A stretch of DNA of 64,000 bases from Micromonospora sp. R77 (GCF_022747945.1 NZ_JALDST010000001.1:3844001-3908000), one strand, 5' to 3'; positions 17,803-27,612 are shown, counted from the stretch's first letter. Program-made: numbers and translations. Notes: generated by a model from the letters alone, not told the origin.

Positions 17803-19098
17803 ATGAGCGAGCAGGACGGCGCCCCCCGTACCGCCACCCTGTCCCGGCGGCGGGCCATCACCCTCGCCGGGGTCGGCGTCGCCGGGGTGGCCGGCGTCGC
17901 CGCCGGCACCACCGCACTCGTGCGGAGCGCGGACCACGCGGCGGCGAACGACACCGCCGCCGGTGCGGTGCCGTTCCACGGTGAGCACCAGGCCGGGATC
18001 GTCACGCCCGCCCAGGACCGGCTGCACTTCGTCGCGTTCGACGTGATCACCAAGGACCGGGCGAAGCTGGTCGCGCTGCTGCAGGAGTGGACGGCCGCCG
18101 CCGCCCGGATGACCACCGGCCGGGACGCCGGGGTGATCGGCGCGGTCGGCGGCATGCCGGAGGCCCCGCCGGACGACACCGGCGAGGCGCTCGGGCTGCC
18201 CCCGTCGCAGCTCACCCTCACCGTCGGCTTCGGGCCCACGCTCTTCCGCGACGCGCAGGGCCGGGACCGGTTCGGCATCGCCGACAAGCGCCCCGCCGCG
18301 CTGGCCGACCTGCCGCACTTCGCCGGGGACGCGCTCAAGCCCGAGCTCTCCGGCGGGGACATCTGCGTCCAGGCCTGCGCCAACGACCCGCAGGTGGCGG
18401 TGCACGCCATCCGCAACCTGGCCCGGATCGGCATGGGCGTGGTCAGCGTCCGTTGGTCGCAGCTCGGCTTCGGGCGTACCTCGTCGACGTCGCGGGACCA
18501 GGCCACCCCGCGCAACCTGTTCGGCTTCAAGGACGGCACCGCCAACCTGAAGGCCGAGGACGCCGGGCTGCTGCGCGAGCAGCTCTGGGCCCAGCCCGGG
18601 GACGGCCCGGACTGGATGACCGGCGGGTCGTACCTGGTCACCCGGAAGATTCGGATGCAGATCGAGACCTGGGACCGCAGTTCGCTCGCCGAGCAGGAGC
18701 AGATCGTCGGGCGGACCAAGGGCAGCGGCGCGCCGCTGGGCAAGCGTGCCGAGTTCGACGAGCCGGACTTCGCCGCCAAGGGCGACGACGGGCAGCCGGT
18801 GATCGCCGAGACCTCGCACGTCCGGCTCGCCCACCCCACCCTGAACAACGGGGCCCGGCTGCTGCGCCGGGGCTACAACTTCGTGGACGGCTCGGACGGG
18901 CTGGGTCGGCTCGACGCCGGGCTCTTCTTCATCGCCTACCAGCGGGACCCGCGCAAGCAGTTCGTGCCCATCCAGACCCAGCTGTCCCGGCACGACGCGA
19001 TGAACGAATACCTGCGGCACGTCTCCAGCGGCCTCTTCGCCTGCCCGCCGGGCGTGCGGGACGCCGCCGACCACTGGGGGCGGGCGCTCTTCGGCTGA
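17803..19098 (+). CDS. efeB: Deferrochelatase/DyP-type peroxidase EfeB
   Basis: This 431-residue DyP-family heme peroxidase has a twin-arginine signal (SRRRAITLAGVGVAGVAG). Family motifs include GFKDGTAN (the GxxDG acid-base Asp), SYLVTRKIRMQIETWDR and NFVDGSDGLGRLDAGLFF. It is thought to oxidise or release iron for EfeO/EfeU. I placed the start at the ATG preceded by GAGGAGGAGG seven bases upstream, which exposes the Tat signal near the N-terminus; an upstream in-frame ATG at 17776 overlaps the efeO stop. Confidence 0.93.
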   Translation: MSEQDGAPRTATLSRRRAITLAGVGVAGVAGVAAGTTALVRSADHAAANDTAAGAVPFHGEHQAGIVTPAQDRLHFVAFDVITKDRAKLVALLQEWTAAAARMTTGRDAGVIGAVGGMPEAPPDDTGEALGLPPSQLTLTVGFGPTLFRDAQGRDRFGIADKRPAALADLPHFAGDALKPELSGGDICVQACANDPQVAVHAIRNLARIGMGVVSVRWSQLGFGRTSSTSRDQATPRNLFGFKDGTANLKAEDAGLLREQLWAQPGDGPDWMTGGSYLVTRKIRMQIETWDRSSLAEQEQIVGRTKGSGAPLGKRAEFDEPDFAAKGDDGQPVIAETSHVRLAHPTLNNGARLLRRGYNFVDGSDGLGRLDAGLFFIAYQRDPRKQFVPIQTQLSRHDAMNEYLRHVSSGLFACPPGVRDAADHWGRALFG

Positions 19099-19382
19099 CC
19101 GGGTCGGCCGGGCGGCGCCCGGCGTCGGCCGGGCGCGCTGTCCGCGTACCGGATCTCCGGCGGTGGGCAACGGCGCGCGCCGGCGCGGCGGGCCGGTGGT
19201 GGCGGCCGACGCCGCGCTCGGGGATCATGGTGGTCACGGCCGGTCCCGCCCGGGGCCGCTGCTGGGTGACACGCCACGCCGGTCGGCCTCGCCGACCCGG
19301 TGGTGGCGAAGATCCGACCGCAGTACGGTGCCGTGGTACGCCACACCCTCTTCGACCGAACGGGGATGGAACGATAAACCCC

Positions 19383-20072
19383 ATGAGAGCCCGGGTACTG
19401 GTGGTCGACGACGACCCCGCGCTGGCCGAGATGCTCGGCATCGTGCTGCGCAGTGAGGGTTTCGTGCCCTCGTTCGTCGCCGACGGGGAACGGGCACTGG
19501 CCGCGTTCCGGGACAGCCGACCCGACATCGTCCTGCTCGACCTGATGCTGCCCGGGATGAGCGGGATCGACGTGGCGCGCGCGATCCGGGCGGAATCGGG
19601 CGTGCCGATCGTCATGCTCACCGCCAAGAGCGACACCGTCGACGTGGTGCTCGGCCTGGAGTCCGGGGCCGACGACTACGTGGTCAAGCCGTTCAAGCCC
19701 AAGGAGCTGGTGGCCCGGATGCGGGCCCGGCTGCGCCGGGGCGAGGACGTGGCACCGGAGATGCTGACCATCGGCCCCCCGGGCAACCAGATCTCCATCG
19801 ACGTGCCGGCGCACACCGTCAGCCGGGACGGCGAGGAGGTGAAGCTCACCCCGCTGGAGTTCGACCTGCTGGTCGCGCTGGCCCGCAAGCCGCGCCAGGT
19901 GTTCACCCGGGAGGTGCTGCTGGAGCAGGTCTGGGGCTATCGGCACGCCGCCGACACCCGGCTGGTCAACGTGCACGTGCAGCGGCTGCGCGCCAAGATC
20001 GAGCCGGATCCGGAGCGACCGGAAATCATCCTGACCGTGCGGGGCGTGGGCTACAAGGCCGGCACCGGATAG
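19383..20072 (+). CDS. mtrA: Two-component response regulator MtrA
   Basis: This 229-residue OmpR-family regulator has a receiver domain with acidic residues Asp10-Asp11, phospho-acceptor Asp53 in LLDLMLPG and Lys in VVKPFKPKE, then a winged-helix DNA-binding domain (KLTPLEFDLLVALARKPRQV, TRLVNVHVQRLRAKIE). MtrA controls cell-wall hydrolase and division genes in actinobacteria. The ATG follows GGGGATGG. mtrB follows after 13 bases and lpqB overlaps mtrB, the conserved operon. The 284-base gap upstream has no gene. Confidence 0.96.
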   Translation: MRARVLVVDDDPALAEMLGIVLRSEGFVPSFVADGERALAAFRDSRPDIVLLDLMLPGMSGIDVARAIRAESGVPIVMLTAKSDTVDVVLGLESGADDYVVKPFKPKELVARMRARLRRGEDVAPEMLTIGPPGNQISIDVPAHTVSRDGEEVKLTPLEFDLLVALARKPRQVFTREVLLEQVWGYRHAADTRLVNVHVQRLRAKIEPDPERPEIILTVRGVGYKAGTG

Positions 20073-20085
20073 CCTGGTCACCACT

Positions 20086-21840
20086 GTGGTGACCTCCCCG
20101 CTCCCCGACTCCCCGACGCCCGCGTCGCGTGTGCTGCACGCCGCGCGGGCGCTCTGGCTCGCGCTGGCCGGCCGGTCCGCCCGGCTCGGCGCCGGCCTGC
20201 ACCAGACCTGGCGCCGGTCGTTGCAGGTCCGTGTGGTCACCATCACCCTGGTGGCCTCCAGCATGCTGGTCGGCGGCTTCGCCTACCTGATCGCCGACAA
20301 GATCACGAACATCCTGCTGGAGAACGCCGAGACCGACGTCCTGGCCCGGCTGCACAGCGGCAGCGAATACGCCGCCAAGCAGTTCAGCCTCTACGGCCAG
20401 CCGCAGGAGGCGCAGCTCCAGGACACCATCGACGGCACGGTCAACTATCTGGCCGGCGGTGACCCGCAGCAGACCAGCGGGGTGGTGGTGGCCATCACGG
20501 CCGACCGGTTCACCGGCGTGATCACCCCGCGTACCTCGCCGGACGTCCAGGTCCGGCCGCTTATCAGCCCCGAACTGCGGGCGTCCGTCGCCGGTCGCAG
20601 CGTCGTCGCCCACCAGATCCGCACCGGCACGCTCGCCGGCAAGCGGACCAAATACCTGGTGTACGGCTCCCCGGTGCCGACCCGGTTCGGCCAGTTGGAG
20701 CTCTACTACCTGGTCCCGCTGGCCCGGCAGGACGCCACCGCCGCCGACGCCCGGGCCACCGTGGTGGCCACCGGAGTCGCCCTGGTGCTCCTGCTGGGCT
20801 TGCTCGCCGCCCTGGTGACCCGGCTGGTGGTGACCCCGGTACGGGTGGCCGCCCGGACCGCGCAGCGCCTCTCCGCCGGCCTGCTCGACCAGCGGATGGT
20901 GGTCAACGGCGAGGACGACCTGGCCCTGCTCGCCGCCTCGTTCAACCAGATGGCGACCAACCTGCAACGGCAGATCCTCCGGCTGGAGGAGATGTCCCGG
21001 TTGCAGCGCCGGTTCACCTCCGACGTGTCGCACGAGCTGCGCACCCCGCTGACCACCGTACGGATGGCCGCCGACCTGATCTTCGCCGAGCGGGACGAGT
21101 TCGACCCGGCGGTGGCGCGCAGCGCCGAGCTGCTCCAGGCCGAACTCGACCGGTTCGAGGAGCTGCTCACCGACCTGCTGGAGATCAGCCGCTTCGACGC
21201 CGGTTTCGCCATGCTGGACTCCGAGCCGACCGACCTGGTGCCGGTGGTGCACCGGGTGGCCGACCGGCTGGCCGGCCTGGCCGAGCGGGTCGGGGTGACC
21301 ATCGAGCTGGACCTGCCGGCCACCCCGGCGATCGCCGAGGTGGATCCGCGCCGGGTGGAGCGGGTGCTGCGCAACCTGGTCGGCAACGCGGTCGAGCACG
21401 GCGAGGCCAAGCCGGTGCTGATCACTCTCGGGATGGACGCCAGCGCGGTGGCGATCACCGTGCGGGACCACGGCGTGGGTCTCAAGCCGGGCGAGGAGAA
21501 GCTCGTCTTCAACCGGTTCTGGCGGGCCGACCCGTCCCGGGCCCGGCAGACCGGCGGCACCGGGCTGGGCCTCTCCATCAGCCTGGAGGACGCCCGGCTG
21601 CACGGCGGCTGGCTGGAGGCGTGGGGCGCGCCCGGGCAGGGTGCCCAGTTCCGGCTGACCCTGCCGGCCCGGGCCGGTGACCGGCTCACCACCTCCCCGC
21701 TGCGGCTGGTGCCCGCCGACGCCGCGCTGCCCTTCGGCGGCCCCCGCACCGGTGGCCTGCTGGCCATCGGGCCGGGCAGCGCCGGTGGGCTGACCGTCGA
21801 CCCGGCCGGGGACGGCGACCGGGCCGAGGTGCAGTCGTGA
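20086..21840 (+). CDS. mtrB: Sensor histidine kinase MtrB
   Basis: This 584-residue membrane kinase has a cytoplasmic N-terminal extension, TM1 (VVTITLVASSMLVGGFAYLI), an extracytoplasmic sensor of about 150 residues and TM2 near 220-245. HAMP, the HisKA box DVSHELRTPLTTVRMA (His316) and the HATPase_c domain with NLVGNAVEHG and GGTGLGLSIS follow. It phosphorylates MtrA. The GTG start lies 13 bases after mtrA; a second GTG follows immediately. The final 40 residues are a Gly/Pro-rich tail. Confidence 0.95.
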   Translation: MVTSPLPDSPTPASRVLHAARALWLALAGRSARLGAGLHQTWRRSLQVRVVTITLVASSMLVGGFAYLIADKITNILLENAETDVLARLHSGSEYAAKQFSLYGQPQEAQLQDTIDGTVNYLAGGDPQQTSGVVVAITADRFTGVITPRTSPDVQVRPLISPELRASVAGRSVVAHQIRTGTLAGKRTKYLVYGSPVPTRFGQLELYYLVPLARQDATAADARATVVATGVALVLLLGLLAALVTRLVVTPVRVAARTAQRLSAGLLDQRMVVNGEDDLALLAASFNQMATNLQRQILRLEEMSRLQRRFTSDVSHELRTPLTTVRMAADLIFAERDEFDPAVARSAELLQAELDRFEELLTDLLEISRFDAGFAMLDSEPTDLVPVVHRVADRLAGLAERVGVTIELDLPATPAIAEVDPRRVERVLRNLVGNAVEHGEAKPVLITLGMDASAVAITVRDHGVGLKPGEEKLVFNRFWRADPSRARQTGGTGLGLSISLEDARLHGGWLEAWGAPGQGAQFRLTLPARAGDRLTTSPLRLVPADAALPFGGPRTGGLLAIGPGSAGGLTVDPAGDGDRAEVQS

Positions 21841-23627
21841 GGCGGCGGCTGGTCGCCGCCCTGCTCGGCGGAGTGCTCCTGGTCTCCGGCTGCGGCATCC
21901 CGCACGACACCGCCGTCGAGGTGGACGGGCCGGGGCCGGCGGCCGAGTCCGGGTCGTTCAACGGTCGCCCCGCCGAGCCGCCGACGCAGAACGCGAGCAG
22001 CGACCCGGAGGAGTTCATCCGCAACTACCTCTCCGCCGCCTCCGGTGAGCCGGACCGGGCTTATTTCCGGGCCAAGCAGTTCATCGCGCCGGAGAGCCGG
22101 GACCTGCTGCGGGAGAAGCAGGCCAGCGAGATAACGCTGACCGTGGTCCGGCTCCGGGACCGGCCGGTGATCACCCAGAACAGCGACACCACCACCACGG
22201 TGAAGGTCGCCGTGCAGCAGATCGGGGTGCTCCGGGCCGACGGCACCCTGGCGCCCCCGGCGGCGAGCGAGCCGGAGTACCGGTTCCGGCTGCGGGCTGC
22301 GACCGCCGCCGACGCGGGAAGCTCCGGCCTGCTCATCACCGAGCTGCCGAACGTGCTGCTGCTCAGCGACAGCGCGCTGAGCCGCTACTACGAGCGGCGC
22401 ACCATCTACTTCTGGAACTCGGACGAGAGCCGACTCGTCCCGGACCAGCGCTACCTCCCCTCGGCGGTGCCCGACGAGCGGCTGGTCAGCGAGGTCGTGA
22501 AGTGGTTGACCCGGGGGCCGTCGGACTGGCTCGCGCTGGGTGTCACCCGGCTGCCCGACAAGACCGACCTGATCAACAACGCCACCGGCTCGGACGGGCG
22601 GTGGGAGGTCAACCTGACCATGCCGGGCGCGACCGACGACCGGTTGGCCCGGCTCGCCACCCAGCTCGCCTGGTCCCTGCCGGACCTGGAGGGGCAGCTG
22701 GAGCTGAAGATCCAGAACCAGAGCCGGCGTACGGTCGACCTGAAGAAGGAGCGGCTGCTGCGGCCGGTCTATCCGCTCACCCGGAGCCCGGAGCGGTTCG
22801 CCGTCTATGACGGGTCGATCCGTCCGCTCTCCTTCGAGGGTGAACCGAGCGGGTCGGTGCCGGTGGTGCCGGCGGCGAACCGGGGCGTGGTCTCGGCGGC
22901 GCTGCACCGCTCCGGCGACGAGATCCTGGCGGCGCTGGTGGTGGCCCGGGCCGACCGGCGCCAGCAACTGCGGGTCGGCTACGGGCCGGAGCCGGTCACC
23001 GTCTTCAACGGCAGCGGCTGGTACGGGTCCGTCGGCCGTCCGGTGTGGCTGCGGTCGCTGGACCCGCAGCACCCGTACGGGCTGGTGGTGGCCGACGACC
23101 GGCTCTTCCGCTTCGACGGCAACGCCGCCATGAGCCCGGTCTCGCTGCCGGTGGCGGGCAAGGTGACGGCCGTCGCCGCCTCGCTGGACGGCCACCGGAT
23201 AGCGCTGGTCGTCGGTGGCGCGCTCTATGTGGCGGCGGTGAACCTGGACGGTGGGGTGGTCACCGTCGGCCAGCCCCGTCGGCTGGTGACCTCGCTGGCC
23301 GGCCTGACCGCGGTCGACTGGATCGGCGAGAACGGGCTGGTCTTCGCCGGCTCGGAGGGGCGCCCGGCGATCTACGAGACCACCGTGGACGGGGCGCTGG
23401 AGACGGCCCTCAAGCAGGACATCGGCGCGGCGGTCACGCACCTGACCGCGTACCCGACGAACCCGGTGGTGCAGCAGCCCAAGAGCGCGTTCATGTACGA
23501 GGCGAACCGGGTGGCGTACCGCAACCCGCCGTTCGGCACGATCAAACGGGACGAGGTGCTGGAGGTGACGCCGCCGACGGCCGGGGCCCGGGCGTCCAAT
23601 CCGACGGCACCGCTGTTCCTCTACTGA
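21837..23627 (+). CDS. lpqB: Lipoprotein LpqB
   Basis: This 596-residue lipoprotein has the lipobox LVSGC (Cys19) after a basic start, an N-terminal domain, a GerMN-like domain (about 190-320, including LVSEVVKWLTRGPSDW) and a beta-propeller-like C-terminal half. In actinobacteria LpqB binds the MtrB extracellular domain and tunes MtrAB signalling. The GTG overlaps the mtrB stop (GTGA), confirming the operon. Gene order and length match the family. Confidence 0.94.
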   Translation: MRRRLVAALLGGVLLVSGCGIPHDTAVEVDGPGPAAESGSFNGRPAEPPTQNASSDPEEFIRNYLSAASGEPDRAYFRAKQFIAPESRDLLREKQASEITLTVVRLRDRPVITQNSDTTTTVKVAVQQIGVLRADGTLAPPAASEPEYRFRLRAATAADAGSSGLLITELPNVLLLSDSALSRYYERRTIYFWNSDESRLVPDQRYLPSAVPDERLVSEVVKWLTRGPSDWLALGVTRLPDKTDLINNATGSDGRWEVNLTMPGATDDRLARLATQLAWSLPDLEGQLELKIQNQSRRTVDLKKERLLRPVYPLTRSPERFAVYDGSIRPLSFEGEPSGSVPVVPAANRGVVSAALHRSGDEILAALVVARADRRQQLRVGYGPEPVTVFNGSGWYGSVGRPVWLRSLDPQHPYGLVVADDRLFRFDGNAAMSPVSLPVAGKVTAVAASLDGHRIALVVGGALYVAAVNLDGGVVTVGQPRRLVTSLAGLTAVDWIGENGLVFAGSEGRPAIYETTVDGALETALKQDIGAAVTHLTAYPTNPVVQQPKSAFMYEANRVAYRNPPFGTIKRDEVLEVTPPTAGARASNPTAPLFLY

Positions 23628-23638
23628 GGCGGGGGCCG

Positions 23639-24347
23639 GTGCCGGGCGGATTCTTCGCGGACCTGACCGATCTGGTACTGCCCGCGGACTGCGCGGGGTG
23701 CGGGTCGCGGTCGGGGAACCTGCGCCGGGGCTGCTGCCCCCGGTGCGTCGAGGAGCTGGCGGCCCTGCGTCCCGGCCCGACCCGTCCCACACCTGCCCCA
23801 CCCGACCTGCCGCCCTGCACCGCGCTCGGCCCGTACGCCGGTCCGCTGCGGGAGACGCTGCTGGCGTACAAGGAGCGGGGCCGGCACGGGCTGGCCCGGC
23901 CGCTGGGCGCGCTGCTCGCCGAGGTGGTGGTCGCGGCGGTGGGGCAGCGGCGGCCGGTGGCCCTGGTGCCGGTGCCGGACACCGCCCCGGCCGCCCGGGC
24001 CCGGTACGGCGACCATCTCGGACGGTTGGCCGGCCACGCGGCCGGGCGACTGCGCAGCCCGGCTGGCCGGTACGGGTGCTGCGGCCGGTACGGGCGCTGC
24101 CCTGGCCGGACTCGACGGCGCTGGACAGCGCCGCCCGGGCCGCCGCCGCCGACGCGGCGTTCCGGTTGCGGCGGGGACCGCTGGCCGGGCGGGTCCCCCG
24201 GGCCCGGACACCGTCGTGGTGCTGCTCGACGACATCGTCACCACCGGGGTGACCCTGGCGGCGATGAGTCGGGTCTTGCACGCCGCGGGAATGCCGCCAT
24301 TCGGCGCGGCGGTGCTCGCCGCAACGCAAAAACGGCGCCATTGGTGA
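23639..24347 (+). pseudogene. comF: ComF-family phosphoribosyltransferase, frameshifted twice
   Basis: The product is split over three frames: residues up to RYGDHLGRLAGHAAGRLRS in the first, GWPVRVLRPVRALPWPDST in the second, and TVVVLLDDIVTTGVTLAAM, the PRPP-binding loop, in the third. One extra C at 24058-24060 and one at 24203-24205 would restore a 236-residue ComF protein with the zinc motif CAGC...CCPRC near its N-terminus. Both breaks are in C runs, so sequence error is more likely than decay. The GTG has GAGGCGGGGG upstream. It lies between lpqB and hpf as in other actinobacteria. ComF proteins elsewhere act in DNA uptake; the role here is unknown. Confidence 0.8.
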
Positions 24348-24355
24348 CGCTTCGT

Positions 24356-24380
24356 GTTTCCGTTTCACCCCTTGGTGTAT
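24356..24380 (+). promoter_or_regulatory. Possible stress-sigma promoter before hpf
   Basis: GTTT (24356-24359), 15 bp, then GTGTAT (24375-24380) resembles the GTTT-N15-GGGTAT type used by SigB/SigH-like factors of actinobacteria. hpf is commonly stress or stationary-phase induced, which fits. The resemblance is partial and the leader to hpf would be about 210 nt. Confidence 0.3.
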
Positions 24381-24596
24381 GAGCTGTGAAAATTCCTGGG
24401 CGTCCTCGACAACCGGGGGTGACTGTCGGGCGTACAGGCGTTAGCGTTTTCGTGTCGGGGGTAGGAGGTTTTCCCACCCACCCCGGCGGTGAGAGGAGGC
24501 GTAGCCGTACTGACCCGGTCGACGCCGAGTGGGGAGCTCCCAGGGCGTGCGGACCGGGATACCGGAACGAAGGACCGTCCGAACAAGGGAGGTCAC

Positions 24597-25229
24597 GTGG
24601 ACATCGTGGTCAAGGGCCGTAACGTCGAAGTGCCGGACCATTACCGGGTGCACGTAGCTGAGAAACTCGCAAAGATCGAACGCTACGACCACAAGCTCAT
24701 TCGAGTTGACGTCGAGTTGTTCCATGAGCGGAATCCACGCCAGGCCGATCACTGCCAGCGGGTGGAAATCACCTGCGTGACGCGGGGTCCGGTGATCCGG
24801 GCCGAGGCCTGCACGAACGACTTCTACAGCGCGCTGGACGCGGCCATCGCCAAACTCGACACCCGGTTCCGCCGGGCCGCCGACCGCCGCCGGGTCCACC
24901 GGGGCCGGCACGCGCCGCTCTCCGTCGCCGCCGCCACCGCCGACCTGCCGGTCGCCCTCCCCGCCGCCGTGTCGACCAACGGCGCCGGCTCGGCCACCGC
25001 GCTCGCGGAGCGGACCGACGAACCCCTCGACGAGTACGACGACCAGCCCTGGCACATCGCGCGGGAGAAGGTGCACCCCGCCGAGCCGATGACCGTCGAC
25101 GACGCCCTGTTCCAGATGGAACTGGTCGGCCACGACTTCTACCTGTTCCACGACAAGGAATCCGGCCGGCCGAGCGTGGTCTACCGGCGGCACGCCTACG
25201 ACTACGGGATCATCTCGCTCGACACCTGA
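24597..25229 (+). CDS. hpf: Ribosome hibernation promoting factor, long form
   Basis: This 210-residue long-type HPF has an N-terminal ribosome-binding domain (DIVVKGRNVEVPDHYRVHVAEKLAKIERY, ALDAAIAKLDTRFRR), a variable linker, and a C-terminal dimerisation domain (EPMTVDDALFQMELVGHDFYLF, RPSVVYRRHAYDYGIISL). It pairs 70S ribosomes into inactive 100S dimers in stationary phase. The GTG start has AAGGGAGG six bases upstream. Position before secA matches the actinobacterial order. Confidence 0.95.
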   Translation: MDIVVKGRNVEVPDHYRVHVAEKLAKIERYDHKLIRVDVELFHERNPRQADHCQRVEITCVTRGPVIRAEACTNDFYSALDAAIAKLDTRFRRAADRRRVHRGRHAPLSVAAATADLPVALPAAVSTNGAGSATALAERTDEPLDEYDDQPWHIAREKVHPAEPMTVDDALFQMELVGHDFYLFHDKESGRPSVVYRRHAYDYGIISLDT

Positions 25230-25280
25230 GCGGCGGCGCGGGGCCGGGGCGGCGCAGCCGCCCCGGCCGTGTCCACCTGC

Positions 25281-25334
25281 AAGGAAGGGCCCCCTGTTAA
25301 CGCCTGCGGTAGAGCAGGGGCCCCCTGTTAACGC
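25281..25334. repeat. Direct pair of GGGCCCCCTGTTAACGC repeats
   Basis: Two direct copies (25287-25303 and 25317-25334) lie 30 bp apart between convergent hpf and a GNAT gene; the second overlaps the end of the GNAT gene. The 18-base core GGGGCCCCYTGTTAACGC recurs at 36216, where it forms an inverted repeat. This suggests a dispersed intergenic repeat family of this genome. Confidence 0.65.
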
Positions 25335-26449
25335 GCCGGACCCGCCGGGCGGTCCGTGGCGAGCACGGCGTGCAGCACCGAGTCGACGCGGGTGCCGTCC
25401 GGGCCGGGGAGCCGGCCGCGCAGCAGCCCCTCCCGCCGGAAGCCGGCCTTCTCCAAGACCCGCCGGGAGGCCACGTTCTCCTCCCGGGTGCCGGCCCAGA
25501 GCCGGGCCAGCCCGATGTCGAACGCCCAGTCGGTGACGAGCCGTACCGCCCGGCTGGCGAAGCCCCGCCCGCGCGCCTCGGGGAGCAGGCTGTAGCCGAG
25601 CATGGCCTGGCCGGTCGACGGCTCGTCGTAGAACAGGGCGCAGCCGCCGGCGAACCCGCCGGTCGTCGCGTCCAGCACCGCGAGGTCGGCAGCGCGGCCG
25701 GCCAGCCAGTGGTGCTCCGCCAGGTGACAGCGTCGCTCGGCCCAGTCCCGGGTCGGTGGCGCCGGTGGCACCCGGTTGGCCACCACCTCCGGCAGGGTGT
25801 GCAACCGGTACAGGGCGTCCGCGTCGTCCGGGGCGAGCCGGCGCAGGGTCACCACGCCGTCGGTGAGCCGGCCGGCGGGCAGGTCGGGCAGGAGCCGCGC
25901 CACCGGGCCGGGCGGGTCGTCGGCGAGGCGGACCCAGACGCTCATGTCGTGCCGCACCCCGTCCTGCGGTGCGCCGGCCGCGCGCCGGTCGCCCTCGTAC
26001 CGGAAACCGGCGGCCAGGGCGACCCGCTGGCTGGCGCCGTTGTCCAGGAGGGTGAGCAGTTCCAGCCGGCCGGCCCCGGCGGCGAGGGCGGCGTCGGCGA
26101 GGGCCCGCGCGGCGGCCGTGGCGACGCCCCGCCCGCGCGCCGCGGGCGTCACCCAGTAGCCGAGCTCCCAGTGGCCGCGCACCGCGCTGAGCAGCGTCAG
26201 CCCGATGCCGCCGAGCAGCCGGTCGGACCGGGGGTCGGCGATCGCGTACGCGGCGCCACCGGCGGTCCAGGCGGCCGGCGCGCCCTCGGTGATCCACCAC
26301 CGCGCGGTCTGCTCGGTGTACGGGTGCGGCATCGCCGGGATGAACCGTCGGGTGACCGGGTCGGCGCAGCCCGCCACCACGTCCCCGGTGTCGCCCGGGC
26401 GGAACAGCCGCAGCCGCACCCCGTACGCCTCGACGGTCTCCGGCGTCAT
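25328..26449 (-). CDS. Double GNAT-domain acetyltransferase (gene 2 of pair)
   Basis: This 373-residue protein has two tandem RimJ/RimL-like GNAT domains. The first spans about 1-165 with the acetyl-CoA loop ARGRGVATAAARALADAAL. The second spans about 195-370 with ARGRGFASRAVRLVTDWAFD and NVASRRVLEKAGFRREG. Such enzymes acetylate protein N-termini or small molecules; the substrate is unknown. Its ATG overlaps the stop of the neighbouring double-GNAT gene (ATGA), so both are co-translated. The two genes look like products of repeated duplication. Confidence 0.85.
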   Translation of the reverse strand: MTPETVEAYGVRLRLFRPGDTGDVVAGCADPVTRRFIPAMPHPYTEQTARWWITEGAPAAWTAGGAAYAIADPRSDRLLGGIGLTLLSAVRGHWELGYWVTPAARGRGVATAAARALADAALAAGAGRLELLTLLDNGASQRVALAAGFRYEGDRRAAGAPQDGVRHDMSVWVRLADDPPGPVARLLPDLPAGRLTDGVVTLRRLAPDDADALYRLHTLPEVVANRVPPAPPTRDWAERRCHLAEHHWLAGRAADLAVLDATTGGFAGGCALFYDEPSTGQAMLGYSLLPEARGRGFASRAVRLVTDWAFDIGLARLWAGTREENVASRRVLEKAGFRREGLLRGRLPGPDGTRVDSVLHAVLATDRPAGPAR

Positions 26450-27612
26450 GCCAGGTCCCCGGCGACCAGCGCGGCGATCCAGGCGTCGCTCCGGCCCTCC
26501 CGGGTGGGTAGGCCGTCCCGGGCGGTGCCCTCGAAGGCGAAGCCGGCCTTCTCGGCGACCCGCCGGGACGCCGTGTTGCCCACCAGCGCCCGCCACTCGA
26601 TCCGGGCCATGCCCAGCGTGGTGAAGCCCCACGCGGTGAGCGCCCCGAGCGCGGCGGGCATGTAGCCCCGGCCGCGGGCGTGCGGCGCGGTCATGAAGCC
26701 GACCATGCCCGTGAGCGGGTCGGCGGGGGAGATCCGCAGGTCGATCGAGCCGACGTAGTCGTCCGCGGCGTCGGCGACGGCGAAGTACGCCCCGGTGCCC
26801 CGGGCCCAGGTCGCCTCGGCGATGTCCCGCCGGAAGCCCTCGGCGTGCGCCCGCTGGTAGGGGTGCGGCACGGTGGTCCACCGCAGGGTGTCGGCGTCCC
26901 GGCAGGTCGTCACGATCGCGTCGAGGTCCCGCTGCTCCATCGGGCGCAGCCGCAGCTCGATGGCGCCCACGGTGGCGAAGAGGACGGGCTGCGGGCGGCC
27001 GAAGACGGCGGCCCGGCGGGCGGCGAGCGTGTCCGGGCCGGCCGGGGCGGGGGCACCCGGGGCGGCCAGTTCGTCCGGCAGGAGCGAGCCGACCCAGGCC
27101 TCCGGCCGACCACCGGTGGACGGTTCGGCGAGGCGGAGCTCGCCCTCGATCCGGAAGCCGGCCCGGAGCGCCACCAGCCGGGAGGCGTGGTTGCCGATCT
27201 CCGCCTGCCAGATCAGCCGGCGCAGCTTCAGCGTCTCGAACGCCCAGCGGGCGACCGCCCGGGTGGCCCGGACGGCGACGCCCCGGCCGCGCGCCCAGGG
27301 GGCGGTCCAGTAGCCCACCTCGGCGGAGTCCCGGACCCGGTCGACGGAGACCAGGCCGCAGGAGGCGAGCAGCTCACCGCTCGCCGCGTCGCAGACCGCG
27401 AAGTGGGCCCCGGTGCCCTCGGCCCAGGCCCGGTCGCTGATCCCGGTGACGTACCCGAGGGCATGTTCCGGCAGGTACGGGCGCGGTACGGTGGTCCAGC
27501 GCTGGATGTCCGGATCCTGGCAGGCGCGGTGCACCGCGTCGGCGTCCTCCGCCTGCCAGGGTCGCAGCAGCAGGCCGTCCTCGATGATCTCCACAGGCTC
27601 CACCCGAGCCAT
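26446..27612 (-). CDS. Double GNAT-domain acetyltransferase (gene 1 of pair)
   Basis: This 388-residue protein has two RimJ-like GNAT domains. The first spans about 1-180 with ARGRGVAVRATRAVARWAFE and NHASRLVALRAGFRIEGELR. The second spans about 215-385 with ARGRGYMPAALGALTAWGF and NTASRRVAEKAGFAFEG. The repeated RWTTVPxPY in both halves shows that they arose by internal duplication. The ATG start begins MARVEPVEIIEDG. It is divergent from secA and overlaps the second double-GNAT gene. Confidence 0.85.
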   Translation of the reverse strand: MARVEPVEIIEDGLLLRPWQAEDADAVHRACQDPDIQRWTTVPRPYLPEHALGYVTGISDRAWAEGTGAHFAVCDAASGELLASCGLVSVDRVRDSAEVGYWTAPWARGRGVAVRATRAVARWAFETLKLRRLIWQAEIGNHASRLVALRAGFRIEGELRLAEPSTGGRPEAWVGSLLPDELAAPGAPAPAGPDTLAARRAAVFGRPQPVLFATVGAIELRLRPMEQRDLDAIVTTCRDADTLRWTTVPHPYQRAHAEGFRRDIAEATWARGTGAYFAVADAADDYVGSIDLRISPADPLTGMVGFMTAPHARGRGYMPAALGALTAWGFTTLGMARIEWRALVGNTASRRVAEKAGFAFEGTARDGLPTREGRSDAWIAALVAGDLA

